Below are positions 42,028 through 50,645 of a stretch of 64,000 nucleotides of DNA, one piece after another. A model generated the notes under the pieces. The model saw only the letters and a program-made list of their open reading frames with translations, searched no databases and was not told where the DNA came from. The translations under genes and the position numbers were made by a program. The DNA is taken from assembly GCF_034932065.1 (NCBI RefSeq), contig NZ_JAYGHP010000003.1:248001-312000 (forward strand), given 5' to 3'. Position 1 is the first letter of the stretch. The number at the start of each line of letters is the position of its first letter. This stretch comes from Crocosphaera sp. UHCC 0190 (GTDB lineage Bacteria > Cyanobacteriota > Cyanobacteriia > Cyanobacteriales > Microcystaceae).

Positions 42028-42741
42028 ATGAAATTAGACGATTTATTAAGTAAATATGGTCTTGGGCAGAGAAATTTTCAGCATATTATTTTACAAGAAG
42101 CAGATTTAACCGAAATTAACCTCTCAGGGGCAAATTTTGAGGGGTCAGATTTCCGTCAGGGACGATTAGGAAAAAGTAATTTTTGTCAAGCAATCTTAAG
42201 AAAAGTTAATCTTAGTGAGTGTCTTCTTTGGGGGACAGATTTACGAGATGCTGACTTATCCCAAGCTATTTTAAGAGATGCGGATCTCAGTGGTGCAAAA
42301 TTAATCGATGCTAATCTCACAGATGCTTATTTAGGTAAAGCAAGTTTGTGTGGGGTAAATTTAACAGGGGCGACATTATTACGGGCTATTTTGTATGATG
42401 TAGATTTGCGGCCTACCTCTGAAAGACGAACCAATTTAGGCCAAGCAAATTTAAGTTATGCTGACTTATGTTATGCCAATTTAAGTGCAGCTTTATTATA
42501 TCAAGCCAATTTATCGGGTGCAAGGTTATGTCGAGCAAAATTAAGTCTAGAACCCTATAAATCGACCTTTTCAACTGATTTAACAGAAGCCAATTTACAA
42601 GGGGCAGATTTAAGCTATGCTGACTTAAGTAATGCCATTTTAGTTAATGCTAATTTACAGGGGGCAGATTTAACAGGTACTATCTTAACCGATGCGGATT
42701 TAAAAGGGGCAATTATGCCAGATGGGACAAAATATCACTAA
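42028..42741 (+). CDS. Pentapeptide repeat protein
   Basis: 237 aa. After a short start (1-27) almost the whole protein is A(D/N)LXX repeats (A-D-L-T-E-I-N-L-S-G-A-N-F at about 27-39 up to A-D-L-K-G-A-I near 225-231), which fold as a right-handed quadrilateral beta helix. One irregular insertion (R-P-T-S-E-R-R-T) lies near 130. No signal peptide. Functions in this class are mostly unknown; some mimic DNA. Divergent from the ArsR gene. Confidence 0.88.
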   Translation: MKLDDLLSKYGLGQRNFQHIILQEADLTEINLSGANFEGSDFRQGRLGKSNFCQAILRKVNLSECLLWGTDLRDADLSQAILRDADLSGAKLIDANLTDAYLGKASLCGVNLTGATLLRAILYDVDLRPTSERRTNLGQANLSYADLCYANLSAALLYQANLSGARLCRAKLSLEPYKSTFSTDLTEANLQGADLSYADLSNAILVNANLQGADLTGTILTDADLKGAIMPDGTKYH

Positions 42742-42757
42742 AATTTTAAGTTTGATT

Positions 42758-43198
42758 TCACCAATCAATTCCGGTTGATAATTGTTTTAATTCTTCAACC
42801 CGTCGAATGGTCATAATAGCTTCACAACGGGTCTTCCATTTCTCAGAAAATCGAGCATCACGATAATAATAATTCACTAAACCACATTGAGATTCTTTTA
42901 GTTTAATCCATGCTTGCTGCATGGTTTGTAGATATTCTTTTTCCTTGGTATCTGCGGTTTTCATTAATTTTTGGTATAGTTGATTTAATTCTCGATCTGC
43001 ATTTTGAAAAGCAATTGTATTACATTGAACAACAGTAGATTCTGCAAAGGGAATTCCTGGACATTTAATTTCTGTACCATCAAAATAACTCCCTGTGGGA
43101 TCATCAGCATGGGAGGGTGAAGCAACGGTTACACTTAAAATTGAAATGCTTAAAACTGAAAACAAATTATATTTAAGGTTGATTTTTTTTTTATTCAT
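42758..43198 (-). CDS. Secreted LprI/DUF1311-like protein
   Basis: 146 aa. A Lys-rich start and hydrophobic core with S-P-S-H-A at about 27-31 make a signal peptide. The mature part has the lysozyme-inhibitor LprI N-terminal pattern: C-N-T-I-A-F-Q-N-A-D-R-E-L-N-Q-L-Y, then Q-Q-A-W-I-K-L-K-E-S-Q-C, with four Cys likely forming two disulfides. Probably periplasmic. Lysozyme inhibition is a family label, not shown. Convergent with the pentapeptide gene. Confidence 0.8.
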   Translation of the reverse strand: MNKKKINLKYNLFSVLSISILSVTVASPSHADDPTGSYFDGTEIKCPGIPFAESTVVQCNTIAFQNADRELNQLYQKLMKTADTKEKEYLQTMQQAWIKLKESQCGLVNYYYRDARFSEKWKTRCEAIMTIRRVEELKQLSTGIDW

Positions 43199-43327
43199 TA
43201 GATTGAACTCCTGCTTTGAAAATTTGCTTTGCTGTTAAGTTTAATTCGGAAAAAACAACAGAAATAAGTTTATCATTCTTTCTGAATTAAAGCATTAGAG
43301 AGAAAAGGCAGATTAAACAATAATAAT

Positions 43328-43801
43328 CTAAAAATAAGACTGGTAAAACGTCACAGTTACAGTGTCTTCGTCATGTTCACAACAGACAACAAATCGCAAA
43401 TGAGGATAAACTAATTTGAGGTGATTTTCCCACATTTGTCTGATGGCTTGTCCTAGATAACAAAGATTATTAATTCCAACTCGATTACTGCCTGAAAATA
43501 AATCATCGATATGTTGATGATTCATTACTTTTTCAATTGCTTTGATATCATTTCCGAGTTGTTGTTTCCACTGTTGATAAATAGCCTGATCAAAAGCTTC
43601 TGCCAGAAAAATTCCTCCATCATATTCGATAAATTCTGGACAAAAAAGAGTCGCTAATATGATGGCAACTTCTGCACGAGACGCTCGAAAAAGATAATCC
43701 CAAGGAGAAAAATCTTCCCCATTAATAGCTTTCCACCGTTGAAAATTCTTCAGGTTATCAATATCAGGTCGTAAGTCTCTTATTGCTGGTTTTAGTATCA
43801 T
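43328..43801 (-). CDS. Putative immunity protein for the adjacent toxin domain
   Basis: 157 aa, soluble, mixed helix/strand: R-A-S-R-A-E-V-A-I-I-L-A-T-L-F near 39-53, then a C-terminal strand region L-R-F-V-V-C-C-E-H-D-E-D-T-V-T-V-T-F. No family recognised. Its ATG is only 2 bp after the stop of the toxin-like gene, giving tight coupling in the order toxin then immunity, as in contact-dependent and polymorphic toxin systems. The function is inferred from position. Confidence 0.6.
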   Translation of the reverse strand: MILKPAIRDLRPDIDNLKNFQRWKAINGEDFSPWDYLFRASRAEVAIILATLFCPEFIEYDGGIFLAEAFDQAIYQQWKQQLGNDIKAIEKVMNHQHIDDLFSGSNRVGINNLCYLGQAIRQMWENHLKLVYPHLRFVVCCEHDEDTVTVTFYQSYF

Positions 43802-43803
43802 GG

Positions 43804-44127
43804 TTAAGGAATTTCATCCATTCTGGCAGGGCGAACAGTTCTTGAGGCTTGGACAAATATAGTTCCTCTCGGACTTTTGTTATGATTGTACTCGACAACG
43901 TGAGGTGTAGGTATATCAGCATGGGATCTTCCCCTCAAGTCTACTCGCTTAATTGCTTTTCCATTATCATCATACACAATATAGCTTGTAATATTGACGT
44001 TATCGCTACGATATAGCACTTCTCTCGGTTTAGCTTGAGTAACAGGAAAATTACCCTGAAAACGCTTTCCCTGAGCTATCAAATCAGCAGCAGGTATGCC
44101 AATTGTCCAATCAACGGGTCTGACCAC
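43804..44127 (-). CDS. Stand-alone polymorphic-toxin C-terminal domain
   Basis: 107 aa. Motifs S-Y-I-V-Y-D-D-N-G-K-A-I-K-R-V-D-L, G-R-S-H-A-D-I-P-T-P-H-V-V-E-Y and a closing R-P-A-R-M-D-E-I-P recall toxin domains (type 24-like, from memory) normally found at the end of long secreted proteins; His in R-S-H and P-H may be catalytic. The start is GTG 44127 directly after an in-frame TAA, with no ribosome binding site and no delivery domain. This looks like a cassette separated from its parent gene. It may be silent or newly expressed. The immunity-like gene follows 2 bp on. Confidence 0.62.
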   Translation of the reverse strand: MVRPVDWTIGIPAADLIAQGKRFQGNFPVTQAKPREVLYRSDNVNITSYIVYDDNGKAIKRVDLRGRSHADIPTPHVVEYNHNKSPRGTIFVQASRTVRPARMDEIP

Positions 44128-44197
44128 TTAATTTATTTTGGAAAATCATCTTCTACAAACTTACCTATGGTCAAGTTAACCACAAAAATAAAAACCG

Positions 44198-44222
44198 TAG
44201 GGTGAGCATTGCCCACCCTACC
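44198..44222. repeat. Palindromic repeat GTAGGGTGAGC...GCCCACCCTAC
   Basis: A near-perfect palindrome with the flank AAAACC, matching the element at 10971-10997 in inverse orientation. It lies 9 bp downstream of acsF and 71 bp upstream of the toxin-like gene, so it may end the acsF transcript. Confidence 0.6.
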
Positions 44223-44231
44223 CTGATTAAT

Positions 44232-45311
44232 TTAACGAACTGTTCCCCGTAATGCTTCTGCATCAATGGGTTTAAGCAAATAAATCCGTAATAAATCCCC
44301 AACAATACCCGCAATTAAAGGTACTTTACGCAAAGTTTTAACCACTTTATTGCTGTTACTTTCTTCAATGGCTTTCATTTGCTGATTGCGTTCAGAACAG
44401 CGTTGTAAACGGGGATAAAACTCAGGATGATCTACATCTAAAACACTGGGAAATGCTCTGGCAGAGGTTTCATTAGTTTTACGAATTACTTCCTTATCAA
44501 ACTCCGTTGCATCTAAACCTAAAGACTCATAAAAACTCGCTCTTTCATGGACTGTTAAGGTATGGGTTGCAAACACAGAAAGCAGGAAGAAACGACTCCA
44601 TAAACGGGATTGCCAAGTATTCCAAAGTTTGGGTTGAGAACGTAATAAAGCGTTGAAAATATCCCCATGACGGTTCTCATCTTGACACCAATTTTCAAAT
44701 TTCTTGAAGATTGGATAAAATTGCTTTTCAGGATGCTTTTCTAAGTGACGGAAGATGATTATATAACGCCAATAACCAATTTTTTCAGAGAGATAAACGG
44801 TGTAAATTACCCACTCTAAAGGAAAGAATGTATAGGTGCGAGTTTTGGTAACAGTGGCTAAATCTAAGGATAGATTAAAATCAGCCATTGCTTTGTTTAA
44901 GAAACCAGCATGACGCGCTTCATCCCTGGCCATTAAATGAAACATTTCTGATAGAATAGGATTGCGGCCTTTGAGTTTACGGGATAATTCTTTAAACAGT
45001 AAGAATCCAGAAAATTCCGAAATGCAAGAGCGTTCTAAATACTCAATAAACCCCTCTTTGGTGGTTTCATCTAAGTTATCCCAACAACCTCCTTTAAAAT
45101 CATCGTCACGGACGAAATGATTACGGTTGTAGTCGTTCCGCATTTCCGTCAACATCGCTTGTAACTCTGACTCTTGCTCCGTTAAAGAGAGGTTGGCCGC
45201 AGTTTCAAAGTCTGTAATATAGAAGCGAGGGGTAAGAAGCGTTTCCTCTGTAGGTGCTTTCGTTCCAGGTTTCAGTTGCTCTGCGCTTGGTTTAATTGGA
45301 GTCTTAACCAT
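44232..45311 (-). CDS. acsF: Mg-protoporphyrin IX monomethyl ester (oxidative) cyclase
   Basis: 359 aa from ATG 45311, chosen because AGGA is 6 nt upstream; ATG 45317 would sit directly on it. The di-iron ligands appear as E-R-S-C-x3-E-F, R-D-E-A-R-H-A-G and, in the second half, C-Q-D-E-N-R-H-G. AcsF uses O2 to close the isocyclic ring of chlorophyll, at the membrane with Ycf54. Cyanobacteria often have two paralogues, one (ChlAI) for normal air and one (ChlAII) for low oxygen; no hemN or ho2 neighbour is seen, so the type cannot be settled. An inverted repeat overlaps the leader. Confidence 0.94.
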   Translation of the reverse strand: MVKTPIKPSAEQLKPGTKAPTEETLLTPRFYITDFETAANLSLTEQESELQAMLTEMRNDYNRNHFVRDDDFKGGCWDNLDETTKEGFIEYLERSCISEFSGFLLFKELSRKLKGRNPILSEMFHLMARDEARHAGFLNKAMADFNLSLDLATVTKTRTYTFFPLEWVIYTVYLSEKIGYWRYIIIFRHLEKHPEKQFYPIFKKFENWCQDENRHGDIFNALLRSQPKLWNTWQSRLWSRFFLLSVFATHTLTVHERASFYESLGLDATEFDKEVIRKTNETSARAFPSVLDVDHPEFYPRLQRCSERNQQMKAIEESNSNKVVKTLRKVPLIAGIVGDLLRIYLLKPIDAEALRGTVR

Positions 45312-45321
45312 AACCATTCCT

Positions 45322-45341
45322 ATATAACCGAATAGTTATAT
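45322..45341 (-). promoter_or_regulatory. Inverted repeat in the acsF leader
   Basis: ATATAAC-N6-GTTATAT, perfect 7-bp arms 11-30 bp before the acsF start. It could be an operator or an mRNA hairpin next to the AGGA ribosome binding site. Confidence 0.45.
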
Positions 45342-45412
45342 CATCGTATACTTAGGTTACTTTGTCTATCCCTGTTTGCAAAAGTTTAGAAAAGCTCCTA
45401 GTGAAGACATAA

Positions 45413-45625
45413 GTAATAGCAGTACGTGCAAGGGAACAGGCAACGCCGCATCTGGCAACAGTTGATTATGACAAGATTTTAGCTGGGGGTGAAAATAATC
45501 AATCTTGGGAGGAACTCGTTAATAGTATCATTGCTAAAAGTGGTAAAGTTGAACCGATTTGGGATGAATGGTTTTTACTCTTTTTCCCTTACTTAGAGAA
45601 TGTACTTCAAGGATGTCAAAATTAG
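45413..45625 (+). pseudogene. Gene fragment without start
   Basis: A 70-codon open frame ends at TAG 45623-45625 with protein-like sequence (S-W-E-E-L-V-N-S-I-I-A-K-S-G-K-V-E-P-I-W, then D-E-W-F-L-L-F-F-P-Y-L-E-N-V-L-Q). An in-frame TAA stands at 45410 and no usable start is found. This is the best explanation of most of the 386-bp gap between acsF and the WD40 gene. Family not recognised. Confidence 0.4.
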
Positions 45626-45697
45626 TAATAACTTCATTAAATAGGCTTTAAAAATTAAACGCTGTTATAATATAGTAGCTCTTAAATATATCAAATA

Positions 45698-46726
45698 ATG
45701 ATCACAAGAAAAAGCTTATTTTATTTACTCACTTTAACCACTTTTTTAACAGTGATTGCAACAGCTATGATACCTCAAACAAGTGGGGCAGAAACCCCAG
45801 AAATCACCCTAATTTCTCAGTCATCTTCTAAGCCAATGACGGTTAGAGATATTCAGGTATTTAATGGCGTTATCACGTCTTTAGCAGTTAGTGAAGTTAA
45901 CAACATCCTATTAGTTTCTACCAGAGATGGTACAGTAACTGGGGTTAATTTACAAGATCTACAACCCCTTTATGCAGAAACGTTTGTTAATGAACCCCGT
46001 TCTTTAGTAATTACTGCCGACCAAAATACTTTTATCACTGCATCAGATAAAGAGATTCGTCTGTTTAATCTTCAAGATGGAGTCAGGGGGAAAAGATGGG
46101 TCGCTCATGCGGGAAAAATAACTAAACTGGCCCTTAGTCCAGGCAATGAACTATTAGCAAGTATTAGTGCTGAAGATGGCACTGCTAAGCTTTGGCAACT
46201 AAAAGAAGGTAGTTTACTGCAAACTTTTGGGGAGCATACTGGCCCCTTAACGGCTGTCACTTTTAGTCCCAATGGAAAATTATTAGTTACAGGAGCTAGT
46301 GGCACAGATCGCACCTTAAAATTCTGGGACACAGAAGCCTTTGCTTTAATTAGAACCTCCCCGCAACAACCGGGTTACATTTATGATCTTGCTATTACCT
46401 CTGATGGCAATAAATTGGTGGCTGCTGTGCGAAATACCATCAAGATTTGGGACTTAAATACAGGTCAAGAATTATTAACTGTAAAAGCCGCTGAGCTTAA
46501 CTTAAATGCCATTGCTGTTTCTCCTAATAATCAATGGGTTGCCACAGCTAATAAAGAGGGAACAATCTCTTTAATTGATATTACTCAAGGTAAAATAATC
46601 GGAACCCTAAAAGGTCATAAAGGTTGGGTAACATCAGTAATGTTTAGTGATGATGGCCGCTACTTGTACAGTGGTGCTGAGGATAAAATTGTTAAAATTT
46701 GGGATTTTCAAGGAAATCAACCCTAA
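45698..46726 (+). CDS. Exported WD40-repeat protein
   Basis: 342 aa. Signal peptide about 1-31 (hydrophobic L-T-L-T-T-F-L-T-V-I-A-T, then S-G-A-E). The rest holds about six or seven WD40 units; clear ones are L-A-S-I-S-A-E-D-G-T-A-K-L-W, L-V-T-G-A-S-G-T-D-R-T-L-K-F-W-D and L-Y-S-G-A-E-D-K-I-V-K-I-W-D. It should form one beta propeller outside the cytoplasm as a binding scaffold. Convergent with dtd. Partner unknown. Confidence 0.85.
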   Translation: MITRKSLFYLLTLTTFLTVIATAMIPQTSGAETPEITLISQSSSKPMTVRDIQVFNGVITSLAVSEVNNILLVSTRDGTVTGVNLQDLQPLYAETFVNEPRSLVITADQNTFITASDKEIRLFNLQDGVRGKRWVAHAGKITKLALSPGNELLASISAEDGTAKLWQLKEGSLLQTFGEHTGPLTAVTFSPNGKLLVTGASGTDRTLKFWDTEAFALIRTSPQQPGYIYDLAITSDGNKLVAAVRNTIKIWDLNTGQELLTVKAAELNLNAIAVSPNNQWVATANKEGTISLIDITQGKIIGTLKGHKGWVTSVMFSDDGRYLYSGAEDKIVKIWDFQGNQP

Positions 46727-46734
46727 TTAAACTT

Positions 46735-47187
46735 TCAAATTCTTTCTTTTTCTAACAATAAAGTAACCGGGCCATCATTATTAATATTCACTTCCATCAT
46801 GGCCCCAAAAATTCCTGTTTCAACCCTTAAATCACTGTTTTTTAATTGCTCAATGAATAAATTATATAGAGATTGAGCAACATTAGGAGATGCAGAATTA
46901 CTAAAAGAAGGACGACGGCCTTTGCGACAATCACCATATAACGTAAACTGACTAATTACCAATAATTCTCCTTGAATTTCTTGAACTGATTTTTCCCATT
47001 TTTCTCCCCCTATTTCGGCAGAAAAAAGGCGTAATCCTAAGCATTTACGCACCATCCAATCAATTTCTATCGATGTATCCGTCTCAGCAATACCTACTAA
47101 TAAGTTTAATCCTCGTCCAATTTTCCCGACAATTTCCCCATTTACTGTTACTTGGGAACTCAAGACTCTTTGAATAATAATACGCAT
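46735..47187 (-). CDS. dtd: D-aminoacyl-tRNA deacylase
   Basis: 150 aa. The Dtd signatures are S-Q-F-T-L-Y-G-D near 80-87 and the cross-subunit G-P-V-T-L-L-L-E near 138-145 (normally G-P-V-T-F/I). N-terminus M-R-I-I-I-Q-R-V is typical. It frees tRNA from D-amino acids and mischarged glycine. A stand-alone minus-strand gene, normal length. Confidence 0.93.
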   Translation of the reverse strand: MRIIIQRVLSSQVTVNGEIVGKIGRGLNLLVGIAETDTSIEIDWMVRKCLGLRLFSAEIGGEKWEKSVQEIQGELLVISQFTLYGDCRKGRRPSFSNSASPNVAQSLYNLFIEQLKNSDLRVETGIFGAMMEVNINNDGPVTLLLEKERI

Positions 47188-47235
47188 TCTTTTAATGACT
47201 AATAGACCTCTTTAAATCTATTCTATAACTTTATT

Positions 47236-47263
47236 GTAGGGGCCAACGACCGTTAACCCCTAC
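47236..47263. repeat. GTAGGGG...CCCCTAC palindromic repeat
   Basis: Arms GTAGGGG and CCCCTAC enclose AACG / CGTT in the 108-bp gap between the COG0523 gene and dtd. One of several such elements in the window. Confidence 0.5.
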
Positions 47264-47295
47264 TTAATTATCGAGGAAATTTTAGGGAATTAATC

Positions 47296-48417
47296 TTATT
47301 TCCCAAACCCTTTACCTCGTTGTGTTGATGGTAGAGAAACACAGTTTTCAATCTGCTCATATAATTTGTCCTCATCAAGATTTTGTCCGATTAAGACTAA
47401 TTGATTTTTGGGACTACCTTTCCATTCGTCATCTTCAATGGTAAACCGTTTTCCACTAAGGTGAAAAATATGACGTTTCGGACTTTCATTAAACCAAAGA
47501 ATTCCTTTGGCACGAAACACATTCGCAGGTAATTGGTTATCTAGAAAATATTGAAACTTACGAATTGACAATGGTTTATCACTCTGGAAAGAAATGGATG
47601 TAAAGCCATCATTTTCTAAGTGATGGGAATGATGTTCATGGTCATGATCGTGGTGGTGATGCTCATGCTCATGATGTTCGTGATCGTGATGTTCGTGATG
47701 TTCGTGATGATCGTGATCGTGATGTTCATGATCATGTTTTTCTGCTTCAGTCTCAAAATATTTATCTGACTCAAATAATCCTACACTCAGAACTAAAGGC
47801 AAGGGAACTTGAGACTTTTGTGTCCGTAAAATTCTCGCAGATTCTTTCATATCTCGGATGCGAATTTCTAAAGCATCAACATCTCCTTCATCCACTAAAT
47901 CAGTTTTGTTGAGAACAATAATATCCCCATAAGCAATTTGACTTTGGGCCGCTTCTGAGTTAAATAAATCCAGACTAAAGTTGGCACAATCTACCATCGT
48001 AACAATAGAATCAAGTCGTGTCATATCCCGTAACTCTGTACCTAAAAATGTCAGCGCAACAGGTAACGGGTCAGCTAATCCTGTGGTTTCTACCACGAGA
48101 TAATCGATCTTATCAGCGCGTTCTAGAACTTTGTAGACAGCTTGAATTAAATCTTCGTTAATGGTACAGCAAACACAACCATTATTTAATTCCACCATGT
48201 TGTCTTCGGTAGTGACAATGAGTTCATTATCAATGCCAATTTCCCCAAATTCATTGACCAAAACGGCTGTTTTTATGCCTTCTTGGTTGGTGAGAATATG
48301 ATTGAGTAGGGTTGTTTTTCCACTCCCCAAAAACCCCGTAATAATGGTGACGGGTAAGCCGTGTTTAGGAGTCTCCATGCCTTCGGGATTTCCTGACTGT
48401 CTATCAACTGTTTGCAT
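47296..48417 (-). CDS. CobW/COG0523 GTPase metallochaperone with His-rich loop
   Basis: 373 aa. Walker A G-F-L-G-S-G-K-T-T at 28-36, the family metal site G-C-V-C-C-T-I near 79-85, L-N-K-T-D for guanine, and a C-terminal CobW_C domain (about 275-365). Between them (about 227-268) lies a stretch made almost only of His, Asp and Glu, over 20 His, which should bind zinc or nickel. COG0523 proteins deliver metal to client enzymes, often under zinc limitation. No Zur box was recognised upstream. The DNA for the loop is a microsatellite-like run and likely varies in length. Confidence 0.88.
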   Translation of the reverse strand: MQTVDRQSGNPEGMETPKHGLPVTIITGFLGSGKTTLLNHILTNQEGIKTAVLVNEFGEIGIDNELIVTTEDNMVELNNGCVCCTINEDLIQAVYKVLERADKIDYLVVETTGLADPLPVALTFLGTELRDMTRLDSIVTMVDCANFSLDLFNSEAAQSQIAYGDIIVLNKTDLVDEGDVDALEIRIRDMKESARILRTQKSQVPLPLVLSVGLFESDKYFETEAEKHDHEHHDHDHHEHHEHHDHEHHEHEHHHHDHDHEHHSHHLENDGFTSISFQSDKPLSIRKFQYFLDNQLPANVFRAKGILWFNESPKRHIFHLSGKRFTIEDDEWKGSPKNQLVLIGQNLDEDKLYEQIENCVSLPSTQRGKGFGK

Positions 48418-48809
48418 AATCTTCCCGTATACGAAACATCGATGAAAATAAACTGCGGTGAAGTTTTCACCTTACTCTTTAATTATGACGAAAAATGAGA
48501 AATTTTGACTCTGGAATTCTGAACGATAAATTATAAATCCGCATTTATTATAAGTAAATCTTATTGTTTTTTGTTAATTTCTTTTAAAATTGTGATGTTA
48601 CATTCATTTATATTTTACATAACTTAACAAAAATTAATATTTTATTGCTAATAATTCTTAATTACCAACGAATTCATGGGATTTATCTGCCCTAACTGAC
48701 ATTAATTTTTGTTGCAGGAAAAAAACTCATTTTGACAAAAAAGCCATTTTATGTATGAGCGGTTTTTATGGCCCAGACTGTTATCATTTGAAGATAATGG
48801 GTTGAAATC
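48418..48809. other. 392-bp divergent intergenic region
   Basis: Very AT-rich. A possible promoter for the glutamine-synthetase-like gene is TTGACA at 48732-48737 with TATGAG at 48754-48759 (16-bp spacer). TTATC and GATAA arms at 48781-48797 form a short inverted repeat just before that gene. No canonical NtcA site (GTA-N8-TAC) and no RNA gene were found. Confidence 0.35.
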
Positions 48810-50138
48810 ATGGATAAGGAAACCTTTACCTCTCTTGATCAAGCAAGAATAAGATTTGTCCGAGTGCTTTGGTGCGACAATGCCAATGTGATTCGAGGGA
48901 AGGCCATACACCGGAAACGACTCGAAACTTACTTAACTCATGGCGTAGGCATTACTGCGGCCCAACAAGCCCTACCTGTGATGTATGATGCCCCCGTCCC
49001 TGAGAGCGGTCTGGGGCCAATTGGAGAAATTCGCTTAGTCCCTGACAGCAATACCCTAACCCTCTTACCCTATGCCAAAGGACACGCAAGGGTCATGGGA
49101 GATATGATCCTCGATGGACAGCCTTGGGGATGTTGTCCCCGTGCCTTTCTAAAACGTATGATTTTGGCGGCCAAACAAGCTAACTTTGAAGTCATGGCCG
49201 CCTTTGAGAATGAATTTTATCTCTTAAACCCAGAAGATTTAAGCCCCGTCGATGACACCGTTTTCGCTGCCACCCTCTCGATGGATTTACAACAGGGGGT
49301 GATTGATGACATTGTTGATGCCTTAATTGCTCAAGGTATGGTGGTCGAATTATACTATCCCGAATCTGGCCCAGGACAACAAGAAATATCCATACTCTAT
49401 AGCAATGCCCTGACGGCTGCTGATCAGCAAATTGCCTTTCGAGAAACCGTCAAAGCGATCGCCGTACAACATCACCTAAAAGCTTCCTTTTTACCGAAAA
49501 TTTTGCCAAATCATGCCGGAAGTGGCTGTCACATTCATTTCAGTCTCTGGCGAAATGGAAAAAACTGCTTACCCAGTCCTGACAACAGTGGAGAACTTTC
49601 CCCCCTAGCACAACAGTTTGTGGCCGGTATTCTCAAAAATCTCCCGGCCCTGATGGCTTTAACCACCCCTAGCACCAATTCTTATCGACGACTGCAACCC
49701 CAACATTGGAGTGGGGCCTATCGTTGTTGGGGGTATGATAATCGAGAGGCAGCGGTGAGAGTCCCTACCAATGCCACCCTTCCCAGTCCCACCCATTTAG
49801 AATTAAAAACCGTCGATGCTTCTGCTAACCCTTATTTAGCCTTAGGGGCAGTCATAGCAGCAGGATTAGATGGTATTCGTAACGAGTTAGAATTAGTTCT
49901 CCCAGTACAGGTTGACCCAGGAAGTTTAAGGGAGGCAGAAAGACAAAGCCAAGGAATTGAAAGACTGCCCACCAATTTAGGGGAATCGATTCAACAGTTA
50001 GAAAATAATGACGTGCTTTTACAAGCATTAGGAACGAGTTTAGCTCAATCATTTATCGCTGTCCGTCAACAAGAATGGGAAGTGATGAAAGATTGGGAAC
50101 TCGAACAAGAGGTTAAACAATTATTAGAAAGGTATTAA
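48810..50138 (+). CDS. Glutamine-synthetase-like ligase (type I fold, non-GlnA)
   Basis: 442 aa. N-terminal beta-grasp (about 10-100) and catalytic domain with A-A-F-E-N-E-F-Y near 129-136, G-P-G-Q-Q-E near 187-192, the ATP/glutamate site G-S-G-C-H-I-H-F-S-L near 232-241, N-S-Y-R-R-L and a late R-V-P motif. Compared with GlnA the sequence is closer to the GlnT/gamma-glutamylpolyamine or formylglutamide-like synthetases, so a glutamyl-amine product rather than glutamine is possible. No IF7/IF17-type regulator is seen beside it. Single gene. Confidence 0.83.
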   Translation: MDKETFTSLDQARIRFVRVLWCDNANVIRGKAIHRKRLETYLTHGVGITAAQQALPVMYDAPVPESGLGPIGEIRLVPDSNTLTLLPYAKGHARVMGDMILDGQPWGCCPRAFLKRMILAAKQANFEVMAAFENEFYLLNPEDLSPVDDTVFAATLSMDLQQGVIDDIVDALIAQGMVVELYYPESGPGQQEISILYSNALTAADQQIAFRETVKAIAVQHHLKASFLPKILPNHAGSGCHIHFSLWRNGKNCLPSPDNSGELSPLAQQFVAGILKNLPALMALTTPSTNSYRRLQPQHWSGAYRCWGYDNREAAVRVPTNATLPSPTHLELKTVDASANPYLALGAVIAAGLDGIRNELELVLPVQVDPGSLREAERQSQGIERLPTNLGESIQQLENNDVLLQALGTSLAQSFIAVRQQEWEVMKDWELEQEVKQLLERY

Positions 50139-50167
50139 ATGAACTTAGTCATAGAATGATACCAAAA

Positions 50168-50635
50168 TTAACTAATAGATTTACTGTGTTTTTTTGCAAA
50201 ATATTGTTGATGATAATCGTCCGCTAAATAATAATCAGATGCGGGAAAAATTTCTGTAACAATATCTTTATCATATTTTCCCGAAATTTGCAATTTTAGT
50301 TTAGATTGTCTCGCCGCTTTTTCCTGTTCTGATGTATGATAAAAAATCACTGAGCGATATTGTTCTCCCCGATCTGGCCCTTGACGATTTAAACTGGTAG
50401 GATCATGAATTTCCCAAAACATTTCTAATAGTTTTTCATAACTAATTTCTTCGGGATCATACTGAACTTGTACCACCTCTACATGGCCCGTAATTCTCGC
50501 ACATACATCCAAATAAGAAGGATTAGGAAAATGTCCCCCCATATAGCCAACGGAAGTAGAGATAACGCCCTTAACTCGACTAAAGAACCTTTCTACTCCC
50601 CAAAAACATCCGGCACCAAACGTGGCTTTTTCCAT
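50168..50635 (-). CDS. msrA: Peptide methionine sulfoxide reductase MsrA
   Basis: 155 aa. The active site G-A-G-C-F-W-G-V-E lies at 7-15 (Cys10). Y-M-G-G, G-H-V-E-V-V-Q-V and D-P-T-S-L-N-R-Q-G-P-D-R-G-x-Q-Y-R-S are standard MsrA. No recycling Cys near the C-terminus, which ends K-K-H-S-K-S-I-S. It repairs S-methionine sulfoxide. The small membrane protein gene ends 10 bp upstream. Confidence 0.94.
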   Translation of the reverse strand: MEKATFGAGCFWGVERFFSRVKGVISTSVGYMGGHFPNPSYLDVCARITGHVEVVQVQYDPEEISYEKLLEMFWEIHDPTSLNRQGPDRGEQYRSVIFYHTSEQEKAARQSKLKLQISGKYDKDIVTEIFPASDYYLADDYHQQYFAKKHSKSIS

Positions 50636-50645
50636 GGTTAATTAA

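Noticed and set aside
47615-47735. Repetitive DNA that might be taken for a CRISPR array
   Set aside because: It is the in-frame coding sequence of the His-rich loop; there are no unique spacers.
48702-48911. Minus-strand frame across the start of the glutamine-synthetase-like gene
   Set aside because: Antisense shadow of the real gene with no protein likeness.
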